Origin: Phoronis australis | Taxonomy: Eukaryota > Phoronida > Phoronidae | Reading direction: 5' to 3' | NCBI GenBank assembly: GCA_002633005.1 | Contig: NMRA01000077.1 | Span: 604,498-668,497, forward strand | Length of the DNA stretch: 64,000 bases | Shown: in pieces, positions 35,429 through 46,373 of the stretch | How the letters are laid out: each line of letters opens with the position of its first letter | Position numbering within the stretch: position 1 is the first letter of the stretch | Notes under the pieces: generated by a model | Seen by the model: the letters and a program-made list of their open reading frames with translations, nothing else | Database searches by the model: none | Told to the model about the DNA's origin: nothing | Program-made: the position numbers and the translations under genes

Positions 35429-35589
35429 TGCTGTGTTTGGTGTCCTTTTAATAAACTGTCATCTTATGCTGTGTTTGGTGTCCTTTTAATAAACTGTCAT
35501 ATTATGCTGTGTTTGGTGTCCTTTTAATAAAATGTCATCTTATGCTGTGTTTGGTGTCCTTTTAATAAACTGTCATCTTATGCTGTGTT
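35429..35589 (+). repeat. 38-bp minisatellite, 4.2 units
   Basis: Four 38-bp units (TGCTGTGTTTGGTGTCC, then TTTTAATAAACTGTCATCTTA) plus a partial unit. It begins a few bases after the 3' end of the diverged family B copy, the same arrangement as the 16-bp array at 21532. Confidence 0.92.
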
Positions 35590-35644
35590 CAGAGCAGGCA
35601 TTAAATGAACCCTAGCAGGCTGTCCCAGGCAAAAGTGCAATCCC

Positions 35645-35735
35645 GTTTAGACATTAACTTTTGATATAGCGCAACTGACATGGCGCAACTGACATGGTGC
35701 AAGATGATCGGTGTCAAACGGACACACACACAAAC

Positions 35736-35773
<38 letters not shown>

Positions 35774-35782
35774 ACACACCCA

Positions 35783-35816
<34 letters not shown>

Positions 35817-36400
35817 AGGTGGCATGGCAGAAGTTGTAGGCAGGAATGTGCAGTGCTTATACTCAAATGTGTTGTTATGGTGTTTCTAATTACCCCCAAG
35901 TGAACCTAATTCGTGGCATTGAATTTTGCTTCGATGATTTTTTTGATCAGTTGATTGAAGCTTTCTTCATTAGGCCTACTATACATAACCAAGCATTTGA
36001 ATTGAACCAAGTCTTGACTGCTGACTGTGTAATATTTTGACAATTTCTGAAAAAAATAAACGGTGGTTTAGGTTAAAATTAGAAGACAAGGCACTGAACA
36101 GCTGACTGGCAAATCATAGAAATTGTGTGAAAATGATCACCTGCATATTTGTGCATTTTTTGCGCAAGCGCAATAGGGATGACCTCTTCTACCTTGCCCC
36201 AGTTTTGCGTTAGGACATATGTTGATACGGAGCAAGATGATCGCGCTCGCAAGTTGCTCTACCTTACAAACGAATGATGAAAATTGTCACCATGGTGTCG
36301 ATTTGCTCTATGTCAGTCCTGTGAACACACAGACTTGCCCTCGATCATCTGGGTTGATGTCAGCTGATCTATGTCAACTATTGAAGTGTAAAGGAGGTTA
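35645..36400 (+). repeat. family A dispersed repeat, copy at 35.6 kb
   Basis: Best-preserved family A copy. TTTAGACATTAACTTTTGATA at the left, a duplicated GCAACTGACATGG, the AC microsatellite at 35723-35816, then the AACCAAGCATTTGAATTGAACC and GTTGATACGGAGCAAGATGATC blocks, and GATCTATGTCAACT near the right end. Parallel to 1765-2445. Confidence 0.65.
35723..35816 (+). repeat. (AC)n microsatellite
   Basis: AC dinucleotides with a few CCC and TAC interruptions, at the same internal position as the CAT tract of copy 1. Confidence 0.93.
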
Positions 36401-38274
36401 TAGGTAAGTTAATGATGCCATTTAAGAACTTGCCCCAGGTGCAACCTGCCTAGTGTAATTAAGTGGCCATTAATGGACACAGCTATTGTGATAAGAAACT
36501 AAGCAGATGGTCAATGTTCTGAAGTCTCTTTGGGAATTCTAGTTTCCCTTCTAATTTTCTATGGATTAATTACATACCGAGTTCACAACTGATATTTGGT
36601 TTTCATAGAAGTTTACCAGGGAGGGTGAGTTTCTTCTTGACCTATAAGATATGCTGTAAAAATTCTCAACTTTGGATTAAAAATAGTTGCTTAAAGTTGT
36701 CATTTTTCAAAAGCTTGCTATAGTTACAAATACTCAAAATTCATGTTGATTTTATACAGCTCTGTGTACTCAAGATCATACTTTAAATGAATAATAACCA
36801 TAAAGTTTTTATAGTAAGTTACTTGAATTTTTGTTGACGAGTTTAACAACTTTACCAAAACAAAATTACAGCTGTCCAACATTTTGCATCCTAAACCGAA
36901 AAGTTTTAATGGTATGGCTTTTCAGTGTAATCTCAAATGAAATAAAATACAGTAAAGCTTGTCTGACCATATTTCCTGACCAAATAAGTCACTTTTTGCT
37001 ATTAAACTCAGAGGTCAATCAAAAAGCTAATGTCGTCACCGGTCACAACTTTTTGGCAAAACAGTAAGATTTTTGCTAGTCACCTGACTTTCGTGGGTCA
37101 TAACTTCAGTATTTCATTTTATAGCCCAAATAACAGGTTGCTCAGTTTTTCTGTTTCCTGACGAACAAAAAGTGAGTTTATTAGCAGCTACTCAGAATGG
37201 AGAATTATATTTGAATTACTTATAAAATTGGCGAAGTTGGTGCTTTGAGGATGGGAGCAAACTAGGGAAACAGATATTTGAAATGAAATCCATCATACAC
37301 ATCACATTGTTGCGTGATTTCTACTGAATTTTCATGAGCATCAATAAATAATACAATCAACCGCGTGGGCACATTTTGAAGCAAACATGATTCTCCATAA
37401 ATTGTCAATTAAATAATTCAAATTCGGCAATGCCCTGCACTTTATCCATATGTGCTTTGTATTGTATATCTACTTGGTCATTTCATGACAGAAAATATCT
37501 TTTTGTGAAATATCGGTCTTGTCGAGGAAGCATGTTATGTAATGTAATGAAATGTCAAAACATTTGTTGAGTGAACAGCAAAAATCAGTTTATTTAGTTG
37601 ACAAGGTTGTTACATCACATTTATTGACCAATATGCTAAAATTGGCTTATTTGGCCGTTATGGTTGTTATGTCACATCTACTGACCAATGAGATCCCTGA
37701 AAAGTTGGTCGGGTGAATAGCAAAAATTGGTGTATTTGGTTGACTTGTTGGTGAACAGTCACCCCCACATAGCTTCTTCAATTAAGCGAATGTGCAAATC
37801 CGCCATATTTGAATTTGCCAGCGCAGTTGCATTGTGGGAAATGAATGCCTCTATGGCTTGACAACCGATTGTGTTCACTGTTGCTGGGTGTTGTTGTAAC
37901 GAAAGTTTAGCACAGAAGCGGTCCATAAAGTTACTTTATTTGAATTCTTATCATAAAATTAATATTAAACGAATAACTAGTGCAGGAAACATGCAACTGT
38001 ATTTTATTATAGAAATGTTTTGGAAATGAATAAAGTCACCATTGCTGCATCCCACTTCCGTCGACTGTGACTGTGTTCAACCGGGTGACATTATGCTCAT
38101 AATCAGCCGCAACATTCTCTTACGTATAAAAACTCACGCTGTTCCTAGGCACACGTACTATCCCAGAATGCAATAGAGAGGAACTGGTGTGGTGCATGTG
38201 CATTGAGATTTGCACTTTCGCTGTTGAGAGCACAATATTGCAGAACAGCTAAATTTTATGTGATGAGATTTTTT
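36401..38274. other. non-coding stretch with faint repeats
   Basis: At 37560-37750 there is an imperfect duplication (GTGAA(C/T)AGCAAAAAT.., GTTGT.A.GTCACAT.TA.TGACCAATA/G). No gene seen. Confidence 0.45.
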
Positions 38275-38345
38275 CTTATTAATAATGACGACTGGACTTT
38301 TTGTTTGACAGCTTAATACAGAATCGCTTGTAGAGTCGAACAATC
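38275..38345 (-). repeat. left arm of a 1.6-kb-spaced inverted repeat
   Basis: The reverse complement (TTAAGCTGTCAAACAAAAAGTCCAG core) matches 39900-39960 over about 60 bp with small differences. Both arms translate to a similar SVLSCQTK..PVV peptide on opposite strands. The arms enclose the young family B copy. Confidence 0.55.
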
Positions 38346-38691
38346 TGCTTTATTCGGACGTGCAGCTATGTAGCCAAATGCCGTGAGGCGTAACAGACAA
38401 ACAAAGTAAAACACTAGATATATTTCGAGACCGCATGTCTGATCATCATACAATGAGTGAAATGAACATATAGGAAGCGAAATAAACATTGAAATACATG
38501 GTTACAGAAGCTGTTCACAGGTCTGTACCGTACGCTGGCTCTGTTTCTTTAGGCTTGTGGGCTAATCCTACCAATGCATTGACACTCTGCTTGTATGCCC
38601 CTCTACCTGCTGCACCGTGTATTTCACTGTTTATTTCGCTCATTGCCTGATAAACAGACATGCAGTCTGGAAATATAGCTAGTATTTGATT

Positions 38692-39840
38692 ACTTGGCGA
38701 AATAAATTTCTTTGTCCGATCATCACGAAATTTACACATAACACGTACTTTCGGAAGTACTGGAAGCCTATTGTTTTTCGTCAAAATTGGATCCAAGATG
38801 GCGGTTGTGGCGGCCATTTTGTTTTCATTTAAAGGTTCAAATGCTTCTGGAGGCTACAATTTTTTACGTAAAAGGCTAAGAATCAGCACAGTAAATGGAC
38901 CGGAAGTTTGCTACAAGTATACCGGAAATTGTTTACTTCCGGTTAAAGATGGCGGAAATATCGGCGATCGCGCATGCGCACCTCGATTTTGGCCTAAAAA
39001 CGTTTTCTCCTGTAGAGGGCGCATTATGAGACCAATTCCTTCGAATTTTTACAGGTATTAGTTTCTTATGACATGCTATTATACAAAGCCAAAAAACCGG
39101 AAGTTGCTTTCAAGATGGCGGATCTGGCGCATGTTGACCCATTTTCAGTCGTGCTGGAGTGCGATTTTAAACGGGAAGAGAAAAAGACGTGATTTTTTGC
39201 ATGTGGATTCTTTGAAGTATATTCTTTCAAATGGCCTGTAACAATTTTTTTCTCAGACTTACCGTTTTCGAGTTATTTGACTTTGAATTTCTTAAAAAAA
39301 CCCAAAATTTCATTTTTTTCGAAAAATTTACGGAATTAAGCGATACCATCAGTTTAGATAGAATTTTGAACGGGCTTTCAGAAGATGTTTTCCATTTTTC
39401 GCTAGGACGTCTACTTTTCGAGTTATTTGAGATTTTCTGATAACGCTGTTCCTTTGTTGAGCGCTCTTGCTGCATTGATGTTGGTTTATCTTCTATTGAA
39501 CTAGACTGTAGCCTATTTCTTATTGATTTATGACATCTAAGTTCGTCATATGAATGTTGTGATGTTGTTCATCATCGCCACCACCATCATCATATTCGTC
39601 ATCATCGTCATCATCTTCGTCATCATCTCCGTCGTTGTCTTTTCCGTTAATTTCGCCAAGTGTCGCTCAAGATTGTAGCCTTTGTCTTACTGATTTCGAA
39701 CTTCTACTTCATCATGTGTATGTTATTACTTCTTTTGTTCATCCTCGCCACCATCGTCGTCATCTTCGTCATTGTCGTTATCGTCATCTTTTTGGTTAAT
39801 TTCGCCAAGGTTTGCTTCTCGGAGCGCTTTCATTTTTGTT
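38692..39840 (+). repeat. family B repeat, copy 3 (full length)
   Basis: Opens with ACTTGGCGAAATAAATTTC, then the segment 1 sequence (here the palindrome is mutated to GTACTTTCGGAAGTAC) and segment 2, ending AATTTCGCCAAGGTTTGCTTCTCGGAGCGCTTTCATT. Over segment 1 it differs from 20397-20752 by roughly a dozen substitutions, so both are young. The opening ACTTGGCGAAAT and closing ATTTCGCCAAG are inverse of each other: short terminal inverted repeats. Confidence 0.85.
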
Positions 39841-39892
39841 TGTCTGTTATGTCTCTTGGAGTTTTGCTACATACCTGCACACCCAACGAAAG

Positions 39893-39960
39893 GAGATTGT
39901 TTCGACCGAGTCTGTGTTAAGCTGTCAAACAAAATGTCCAGTTGTGTTTCCAATGAAGTT
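39893..39960 (+). repeat. right arm of the inverted repeat around family B copy 3
   Basis: TGTTAAGCTGTCAAACAAAATGTCCAG and neighbours are the inverse of 38275-38345. Confidence 0.55.
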
Positions 39961-40671
39961 TGTGTTAATGAAGGACTGGTACCGAACTATTAATAATTAG
40001 CATAACACTTTGGCTTTATTTTTAGCAGTGTTACTATCATGCAGCTGTCAGCAGGCAACTCATGATGACATTCTATATGCATTTGAACAATGGGGTGAGG
40101 TTTTAAAAAGCAATGATATGAACAATTATTTTGTTGATTAACTATAAATAACTGCGTACTCAGTAGTACGTTTCAACTATAAATAACTGCATACTCAGTA
40201 CGTTTCACGTCGCCATCTACCTTTTCCTGTTAATCCATTGGGCACTCCTGGGAAGATAGCAAATTGTGCTTATGGATTGGTATTAGTGTGCATTTTTGCA
40301 CTCATAAAAAGAAGGGCAAATCTTTGATTTGTAAAATGCTTGTCTTCTATTACAGGCATATCCATTAACAGGATTTAATTGATATCTAAGAGATGCTGGT
40401 TTTCACTTGAGCCAGCATTAAAACAGCTCTGTTTAAATGCTGATGGCAATAAAAACTTAATCCATCACATTTTGACACTGATAAGTCTTGATGAGTTGTT
40501 GAGCAGTTGAAAAAAATGGAATTCAAATAAGCTGAACAAGTGTTTTGCCACTTCAGTACGTATTTGCAATTGCATAATTTTAACAATTGTGGGTTGGTGA
40601 TAACCTAGAAAGATTACCAAACTTTAACTGGCAGAAACAACCAATGAACTCTCCTGAGGCCTGTTTTTCAA
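39961..40671. other. non-coding stretch with a small duplication
   Basis: At about 40141-40210 a 35-bp segment (AACTATAAATAACTGC..) is tandemly duplicated with one internal deletion. Nothing else recognised. Confidence 0.5.
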
Positions 40672-40936
40672 TGATACTATTGGCTTTTGTCTTTTGGCTT
40701 TCGACTAAAAATCGACTTCGCATAATGGTTTAGCCTGTTTCACAAAACAGCGTAAGTCTGAAAAAAAGAAAAAAAAATGTCTTGAAATCAATAGTCAAAA
40801 ATCTGTAATCTGCTTGACTAGACAGGAGACTAAATGTTTCAGGAAACTTAAGACAAAAAATCAACTTTTGGCTATTCGTTGTCAGATTTCTGAGTTTTGG
40901 TCAATAGACAAAAGCCAATAGTATCTTTGAGAAAAC
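40672..40936. repeat. foldback element
   Basis: ATACTATTGGCTTTTGTCT at the left and GACAAAAGCCAATAGTAT at the right are inverse over 18 bp, 265 bp apart; inner sequence pairs partially. A related decayed copy is at 14155-14345. MITE-like. Confidence 0.6.
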
Positions 40937-41635
40937 ACCCTCCTGTGTCTCAAAGTGGAACATTGTGAACATTTACGCCATGTTGTAAAAACATCTAAAT
41001 TGTTCTGTACACCTTTTTGGTCATTTTTAAGATGGAATTCTGAAAATAAATGTAATCACTTTTACCTTCATTGTTTAATGCAAGCCACGGTCCATTCATA
41101 TTTTCTGACATTGATTTTTTATTGATTTAATTTATTTGCTTTTTTGATGTTCTCTGGTATTGTAATCCCTGCAGTTGAAGTTTTCTTGTAGACTTGCAAT
41201 TCAACTGTAAGTCAATTTTAATATGTCTTTAATATGAACTTTGCAAAAACCATTGTTAGAAAATTCTTTCACATTTGCATTGGGTTGTATGTGTAAAGTC
41301 ATTGGCTTCTGAAGTTGGAGGTAAACCAATCTGGTCTGGTATGCACAAAACTTTGAAATATAAGAGATAGATTGCTTTGATTAGTGCTTGACCACCTCAT
41401 GCATTGTTTAACAATAGTAGTGTGATGTGTTATAGTGTGATTTGATTGTTGTTATCCAGCGTATAACTTTTATACCACGATTCCTGTTAACCTGGTTTGT
41501 TACTACTTTTAATATTTCTTTCCAACCTTGACTGTCTTTATATTCTCAGTAACCATTGCTGTGCAAGCTTGAGTATTTTTCGCCAAGTTTAAACAGTATT
41601 TTTCCATCCTTGAATTGTTCTCTTTTGTCTTGAAT
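40937..41635. other. non-coding stretch, nothing recognised
   Basis: No feature recognised. Confidence 0.5.
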
Positions 41636-41883
41636 AGTGGTTAATTGCCAGCAACAATTGTTCATCAGTGTCAAAGAACACTGTAAAGACAGTCGCACAC
41701 AGTGCTGTTTTCAACCATCCACTGACAACTGGTCACACTATAGATGGCTCTGGTGTTCACACCTTAGACAAGGATGGTCCCACCCTCAGACTCCTCATAA
41801 AGAAGTCTATGGATATAGGGTTGAACCATGCTCAGCACTATCTCAATAGAAACATTGGTTCATTTGAGCTTCATCTGTTTTGA
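41636..41883 (+). pseudogene. Penelope-like element, GIY-YIG/C-terminal remnant
   Basis: One + frame gives VKEHCKDSRT (41650-41700) and the next frame continues HPLTTGHTIDGSGV, LRLLIKKSMDIG and LNRNIGSFELHLF, stopping at 41881-41883. The order R/VKEH..N/TGH.ID....(I)K(K/E)S..I......LNR..G matches the end of GIY-YIG-bearing Penelope-like ORFs. One frameshift near 41700; strongly 5' truncated. Related to the tails at 28.35-28.7 kb. Confidence 0.6.
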
Positions 41884-42369
41884 TTTCTGGTTTCTCCCCC
41901 TCACTATGCATTTAATGTGTACCAGTACATTCTGTTCTGCACCTGTGTCGCCTGTTTGAGTATGTGAACTGTTTCCTTGAGAATGGTTTGATGTAATAAA
42001 CGGAAACATTGGATAAACATGTCGTTATTTACTTAGGTGCTAATTTTAAAGTTGGTGCTTCTGTTTTGGCCTCAAACAAATGTGATCAATTATTCAAGTT
42101 TGGCCAATTGAGAGGCTATACATGTTGTGCTTGGTTAAAGAGACTCTTAAAAGAAGGAGATCTATGCTGTGGCACTATCATGATGTGATAGGTCAGGCCA
42201 ACTGTTTGTACTTATTGAATTACAAGATGTCCTTAGTAATAACCCCTGTCATTAAACTTGCCAAGTGTGGTTGGGGTCACTTTCCTTCCACTATCATAAG
42301 TTGTCTTTTCTTAATGGTAACAGTTACTGCCTTTCTTGTGTTCTTGCGTTAAAAAGTATGCCTCATACA

Positions 42370-42905
42370 TGGGATGCATATTACTGTCTGATGTGGTTGT
42401 GGCCTCTCACTGGTCGGCCATCAGAAGTTATCTCCCTGTGGTGGTGGTGGTGGTAGTTATCTCTCTTCTTGTGCTAGAGATTTCGGAAACCTCCAATTTT
42501 GTTTCAGATGACAGTGGTTTCCAAATCGAGGCTAAATCCTGATATCAACTTAGTCTATTATCTGTTCCCTGGTCTTGTCCAACATCATGACTTGCAGGCC
42601 AGTAATATATCTACAGCAGTTCAACAATGAATTACTGGATAATCTATTAACATAGTACATAGGGCAATGAACCAAGTCAAATTTCTAATGCCCATGCATG
42701 AAAGTTATTGGCCTCTGTCCACTGGCACATATTATCTCCTTTTGGTTGTACTAGTTATCTCCCTTTCTTGTGCTAGAGATGGTGCCCTATGCATGTGAAG
42801 AATTTTACAATCTGATTTGGTTGTGGCTTCTCTGAGTATCCACCATCAGCAGTTATCTCCCATTGGTAGTAATGGTTATCTCCCTTTCTCTGATTCTTGT
42901 TATCT
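42370..42905 (+). repeat. diverged direct duplication (TTATCTCCC repeat)
   Basis: Blocks at 42385-42480 and 42805-42900 share CTGAT.TGGTTGTGGC.TCTC..CATCAG.AGTTATCTCCC and GTTATCTC.CTTTCTTGTGCTAGAGAT. A further relative is at about 46090, next to the 48-bp satellite. Confidence 0.55.
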
Positions 42906-42929
42906 ATTATTATCTATTATATAAAATGC

Positions 42930-43250
42930 ATCGTTTGCACAAACTCCGTCTCCCCCACTCCACTACAGACCTTCGTTGTGCCCGGTTCGGCACCGCCTTG
43001 GACCCAGGTATTGCACCGGCCCCCTATTTGGATTCGAGGTGTTCTATTTTTTTCTCGCGGGCCGTTTTATCGCGGATGCAGAGGGAGGGTGGCCAATTTT
43101 GTACTGGCCTTGGTGACGTCAGTCCGTCGGCTCAATGGCCTGGGTTACGCCACTCCGTAGGTTTAAATTCCACTCCTTCCGGCTTCCGTCGCATTTATAA
43201 CTCATCCGGCCTGTCACCGCTTACACTAATGATGCCTCGTTGAAAATTTT
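42930..43250. other. CpG- and GC-rich patch
   Basis: About 300 bp markedly richer in GC and CpG than the flanks (GCCCGGTTCGGCACCGCC, CTCGCGGGCCG, CCGTCGGC), with a perfect TGACGTCA (CRE/ATF palindrome) at 43114-43121. An open frame of 126 codons crosses it without domain signature. It could be a promoter or CpG island remnant or a recent unmethylated insertion; neither is proven. Confidence 0.45.
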
Positions 43251-43744
43251 TTACTCATCCTTGAGTAAACTAAATTATTTACCCAGGTGTTGGAAAATTG
43301 GCGTTCTTCAGTTATTCTGATGCTAAAATTTTGGTACGCTCTTTGGGTGCCATTGCGTCCGCCTATTGGACAATTTTCATGTTCTTAAATCAACTGTGAG
43401 GTTGCGTACATGTCATAACAATTGAAAGTTGTTTCATTTCGTTACAAGTTTTTACTATTTTAATACCAAAAAACCCAATTTCAGAACAAACTGTCGACAC
43501 ATATTGCAAAATTTTAGGAAATGGCGTGTACGTGCCCGTGTCACGAGTAAGCACTGTTCCTTTGTTACAAAAGGCGTAGAATTGCGAAATATAACGTTTA
43601 TTAGATTTTTTTACTTCTATAAACTACTGTAACAGACAAGGTGAATGTTACAGAAATTCTGCTTGAAGCTTTGAACACGGCGTTTGCCACTAGCTGCTAC
43701 CTGTGCTTTTGCATTCATTTTAAAATAACTGTTTTGATAAGCCT

Positions 43745-45475
43745 GTAGTGCTGTAAACGCCCAATTGTTCACTTAACCCATCGTCCCCAACGTTAGGTGG
43801 ATTTCCGATTTTAGCGCCCACTGCTCGGAGATTTTTGAAGATTTCCAGTTACACGCCCATCTCTTGGTTACTGTATTCGCCCTAATAAACTCCAGAGGCG
43901 CTTAAGAAAATTCGCTTCAGGAGGGGGGCGCTTATTATAGCCCAAAAATGGTTGAAACCCAGTTTCCGAAACAGGTGAAATCGTAAGCTAGAATACATCA
44001 AATTTACACTCTGTGACAAATCTGTAACCTATGGCAGTTTTACAAACTTTGTTGTTAAATTACAAGTATTTCCCAGAAAATCCCAGTGCGAAAACTCGTC
44101 GACTGATGCGTTGCTGTCTCACGATCGTTGATAGGCCAACTTGAGAATTTTTGAGTAACGATATAATTTCTGCTCAACAAATTACCTGAAATCCTCTTTA
44201 AGTTCCTGTGGAGTCAGGATTAACTGCATATTAAGTCCAAATCTGCGCTAGATCGTACTCCGCAACACGAGAAATATCTCTGGACGTACAGACATGTCGT
44301 TGTCACGTGATGTGTGTTTTAGAGTTCGTCTGCGTATGGTGTGAGAGAGTGAGCGTGTATGCGTCATCATATTTCATTTGCCAGAGTAAAGGTGATGCAA
44401 GGTTCTGGGTGAGCATTGTAACTAAGGAAATTAACACAAGCAGTAAAGCAGAACATGCTTTATTTAGCACTTGTTGATCTCATCTGCTAAAAAACGCTCG
44501 AGAATTGTCTCGGTAAGGCCGATGTCATTGTGTTGCCGGGTGACGGGTTGTGTGACAGTCTAACAATTATTTTTCTGGAGATTCGGGGGGTGTAAGGGTG
44601 CGGAAGTGTTCACTATAATGGGTCATTTTGACTTTAAAAACACCAATTACGACTAATTTAATACTTCCCCCTAAAAATTAACGCAAGCGTTTTTTACAGT
44701 ATTAGAAACTTTCGGAAATAAGTATCAGTATTTATTTCTTGCCGATGCTATGCTACCCGTTTCATGACTAGATAATTTCCGAAGACTAATCTTCGATGAC
44801 AGATTTGTGAATGTAACGCGCTTCCTTAAGTCACGTGCTTTTAACTGACCAAAGGTCAAGTTTTTATTGATCTTCAATTCGTAGTTTTCACGTGTACAAA
44901 GAGATTTGGATTCCTGTTGAGGGAGAAGATCTGTACGGGAGAGATACAGTACAATTCCTTTGAAAAGTAAGCTGCATCTGTTCTGAAAGGCCTGACCATG
45001 ATAGGACACGTCCCTGGCAAGATCAGCAAACTTGTGTTCTTTTTGAAGTACAACGATAGATTGAACTGTATTGTCACGACTAAATACTGACATAGCGGCG
45101 AGGCTCTTGATGATTTTTTCAGTACTGTCGGATCTTATTGATAAATTGAAGACGTTACTGTAGAATTTTAGAACTGTAGGTAATGCAGTTTTCGCATGTG
45201 CACGGTGTTTATGGACTGGGTGCTTATTTTAGCAAAGTCGGAAAACGCGTGGGGCGCTTATAAGGACATGGGCACTTACTAGGGCGAAAACGGTAAGTGC
45301 CCATTCTTGACTTTTGAAGATTGAAGATTAAGCACCTAGTGCTAAAGGAAACGTGTGATTCTCCAACTTTTAGATAAAGATCGGTGACAACAATGAGTGC
45401 AACGATGGCTTCTGAGACGGTGGTTTGGCAATGTGAATTATAATACAACATGTAGCAAATTATTGTCCCGGGTCA
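43745..45475 (+). repeat. repeat homologous to 61111-61475, split by a transposon
   Basis: The outer parts 43745-43870 and 45294-45475 align with 61111-61475 when the intervening 1.42 kb is removed. Shared blocks are GATTTCCGATTT, GCGCCCACTGCT, TTTGAAGATTTCCAGTTA, (C/G)GCCCA(T/C)CTCT.GGTTA, then the AATGAGTGCAA.GATG block, GGTGGTTTGGCAATGTGAATTA.AATACAA and ATTACTGTCCC-like sequence. Confidence 0.7.
43871..45293. mobile_element. TA-flanked transposon, 1.42 kb
   Basis: Ends CTGTATTCGCCCTAATAA and the inverse of TTACTAGGGCGAAAACGG: about 18-bp terminal inverted repeats with three differences. Flanking dinucleotides 43869-43870 and 45294-45295 are both TA, and the uninterrupted relative at 61.25 kb (CGGTTAAGC) has a single TA there. 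The longest internal open frame (44725-45093 minus, 122 codons) has no recognisable domain. A 5' fragment of the same family is at 12747-12935. Confidence 0.75.
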
Positions 45476-46148
45476 CATGTTGTGGGAGTTAAACTTACTT
45501 TTATTTTTACTGGTGTTTGAAGCTCATTTAATCTTCTAGTTATTGCAGCTTTTAACTGACTTCTAACTTTCAGTGACTTCTAAATCTGCTACTGTTTTGG
45601 CATGTCAATCTTAAAATAAGTAAAATGATAACATTCTGTTAGCACTAATAAGCAAAACAAAGTAGACTCAATTATTGAAAATAAAATGACGAAAAGCGGT
45701 GTGAAACATATTTAAGCTTCTGTGTGGACTGGCCCATTGTCAAGAGGAACCCATGTTGCCGTTTTTAGTTATTATGCACTATTTAAAATGTACCACATCG
45801 AAACTGTGTACTTTCAATATTTCAGGCTATAAATCTGTGCATATGCCAGAGAAAACCAATTTTGGTGTAATAACAACCACCATTGGGAAAGTAGTGCTAG
45901 GAATAACCTTTCCGCATCATTAGCTTTTTGGGCAAGGTGCATACAAAGGGGTGCTGAATAAGCATCTTAAAAATTGTCTGAGTGCAAGGGGAATCTCAGG
46001 AGGTAGGTGAGCAGCCCAAGGGAAACTTTTTCCTATGTGTTAGACAAACTTTTGTAGTCTTACGTAACTTTAAACAATCACCAGATGTTATCTCCCCTGC
46101 ATGGTTGTTTTAATTTTTAAGAGTTAAAGATGATCCCTAACCGCCAAG
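45476..46148. other. non-coding stretch, nothing recognised
   Basis: No gene or terminus seen. Confidence 0.5.
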
Positions 46149-46373
46149 TGTGCTACTGCCTGGTTTGGTTGTATTCCCTCTGTATTCACCATTGCGTGTG
46201 CTACTGCCTGGTTTGGTTGTATTCCCTCTGTATTCACCATTGCGTGTGCTACTGCCTGCTTTGGTTGTATTCCCTCTGTATTCACCATTGCGTGTGCTAC
46301 TGCCTGCTTTGGTTGTATTCCCTCTGTATTCACCATTGCGTGTGCTACTGCCTGCTTTGGTTGTATTCCCTCT
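46149..46373 (+). repeat. 48-bp satellite running into a gap
   Basis: 4.7 copies of a 48-bp unit (TGCTACTGCCTGGTTTGGTTG..CTGTATTCACCATTGCGTG). Units 1-2 have CCTGGTTT and units 3-5 CCTGCTTT. 48 is divisible by 3, so open frames run through on both strands with a 16-residue period. The array is cut by the N run, so its true length is unknown. Confidence 0.92.

Noticed and set aside
35601-35903. Cys/Val-rich or His/Thr-rich small proteins
   Set aside because: Translations of the AC microsatellite.
38515-38817. 100-aa minus-strand frame
   Set aside because: Half of it is the antisense of family B segment 1; no domain.
42863-43243. 126-aa open frame in the CpG-rich patch
   Set aside because: No recognisable motif; open frame expected from GC richness and lack of AT-rich stops.
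44725-45093. 122-aa minus-strand frame as a transposase
   Set aside because: No catalytic or DNA-binding motif I can recognise; kept only as part of the TA-flanked element.
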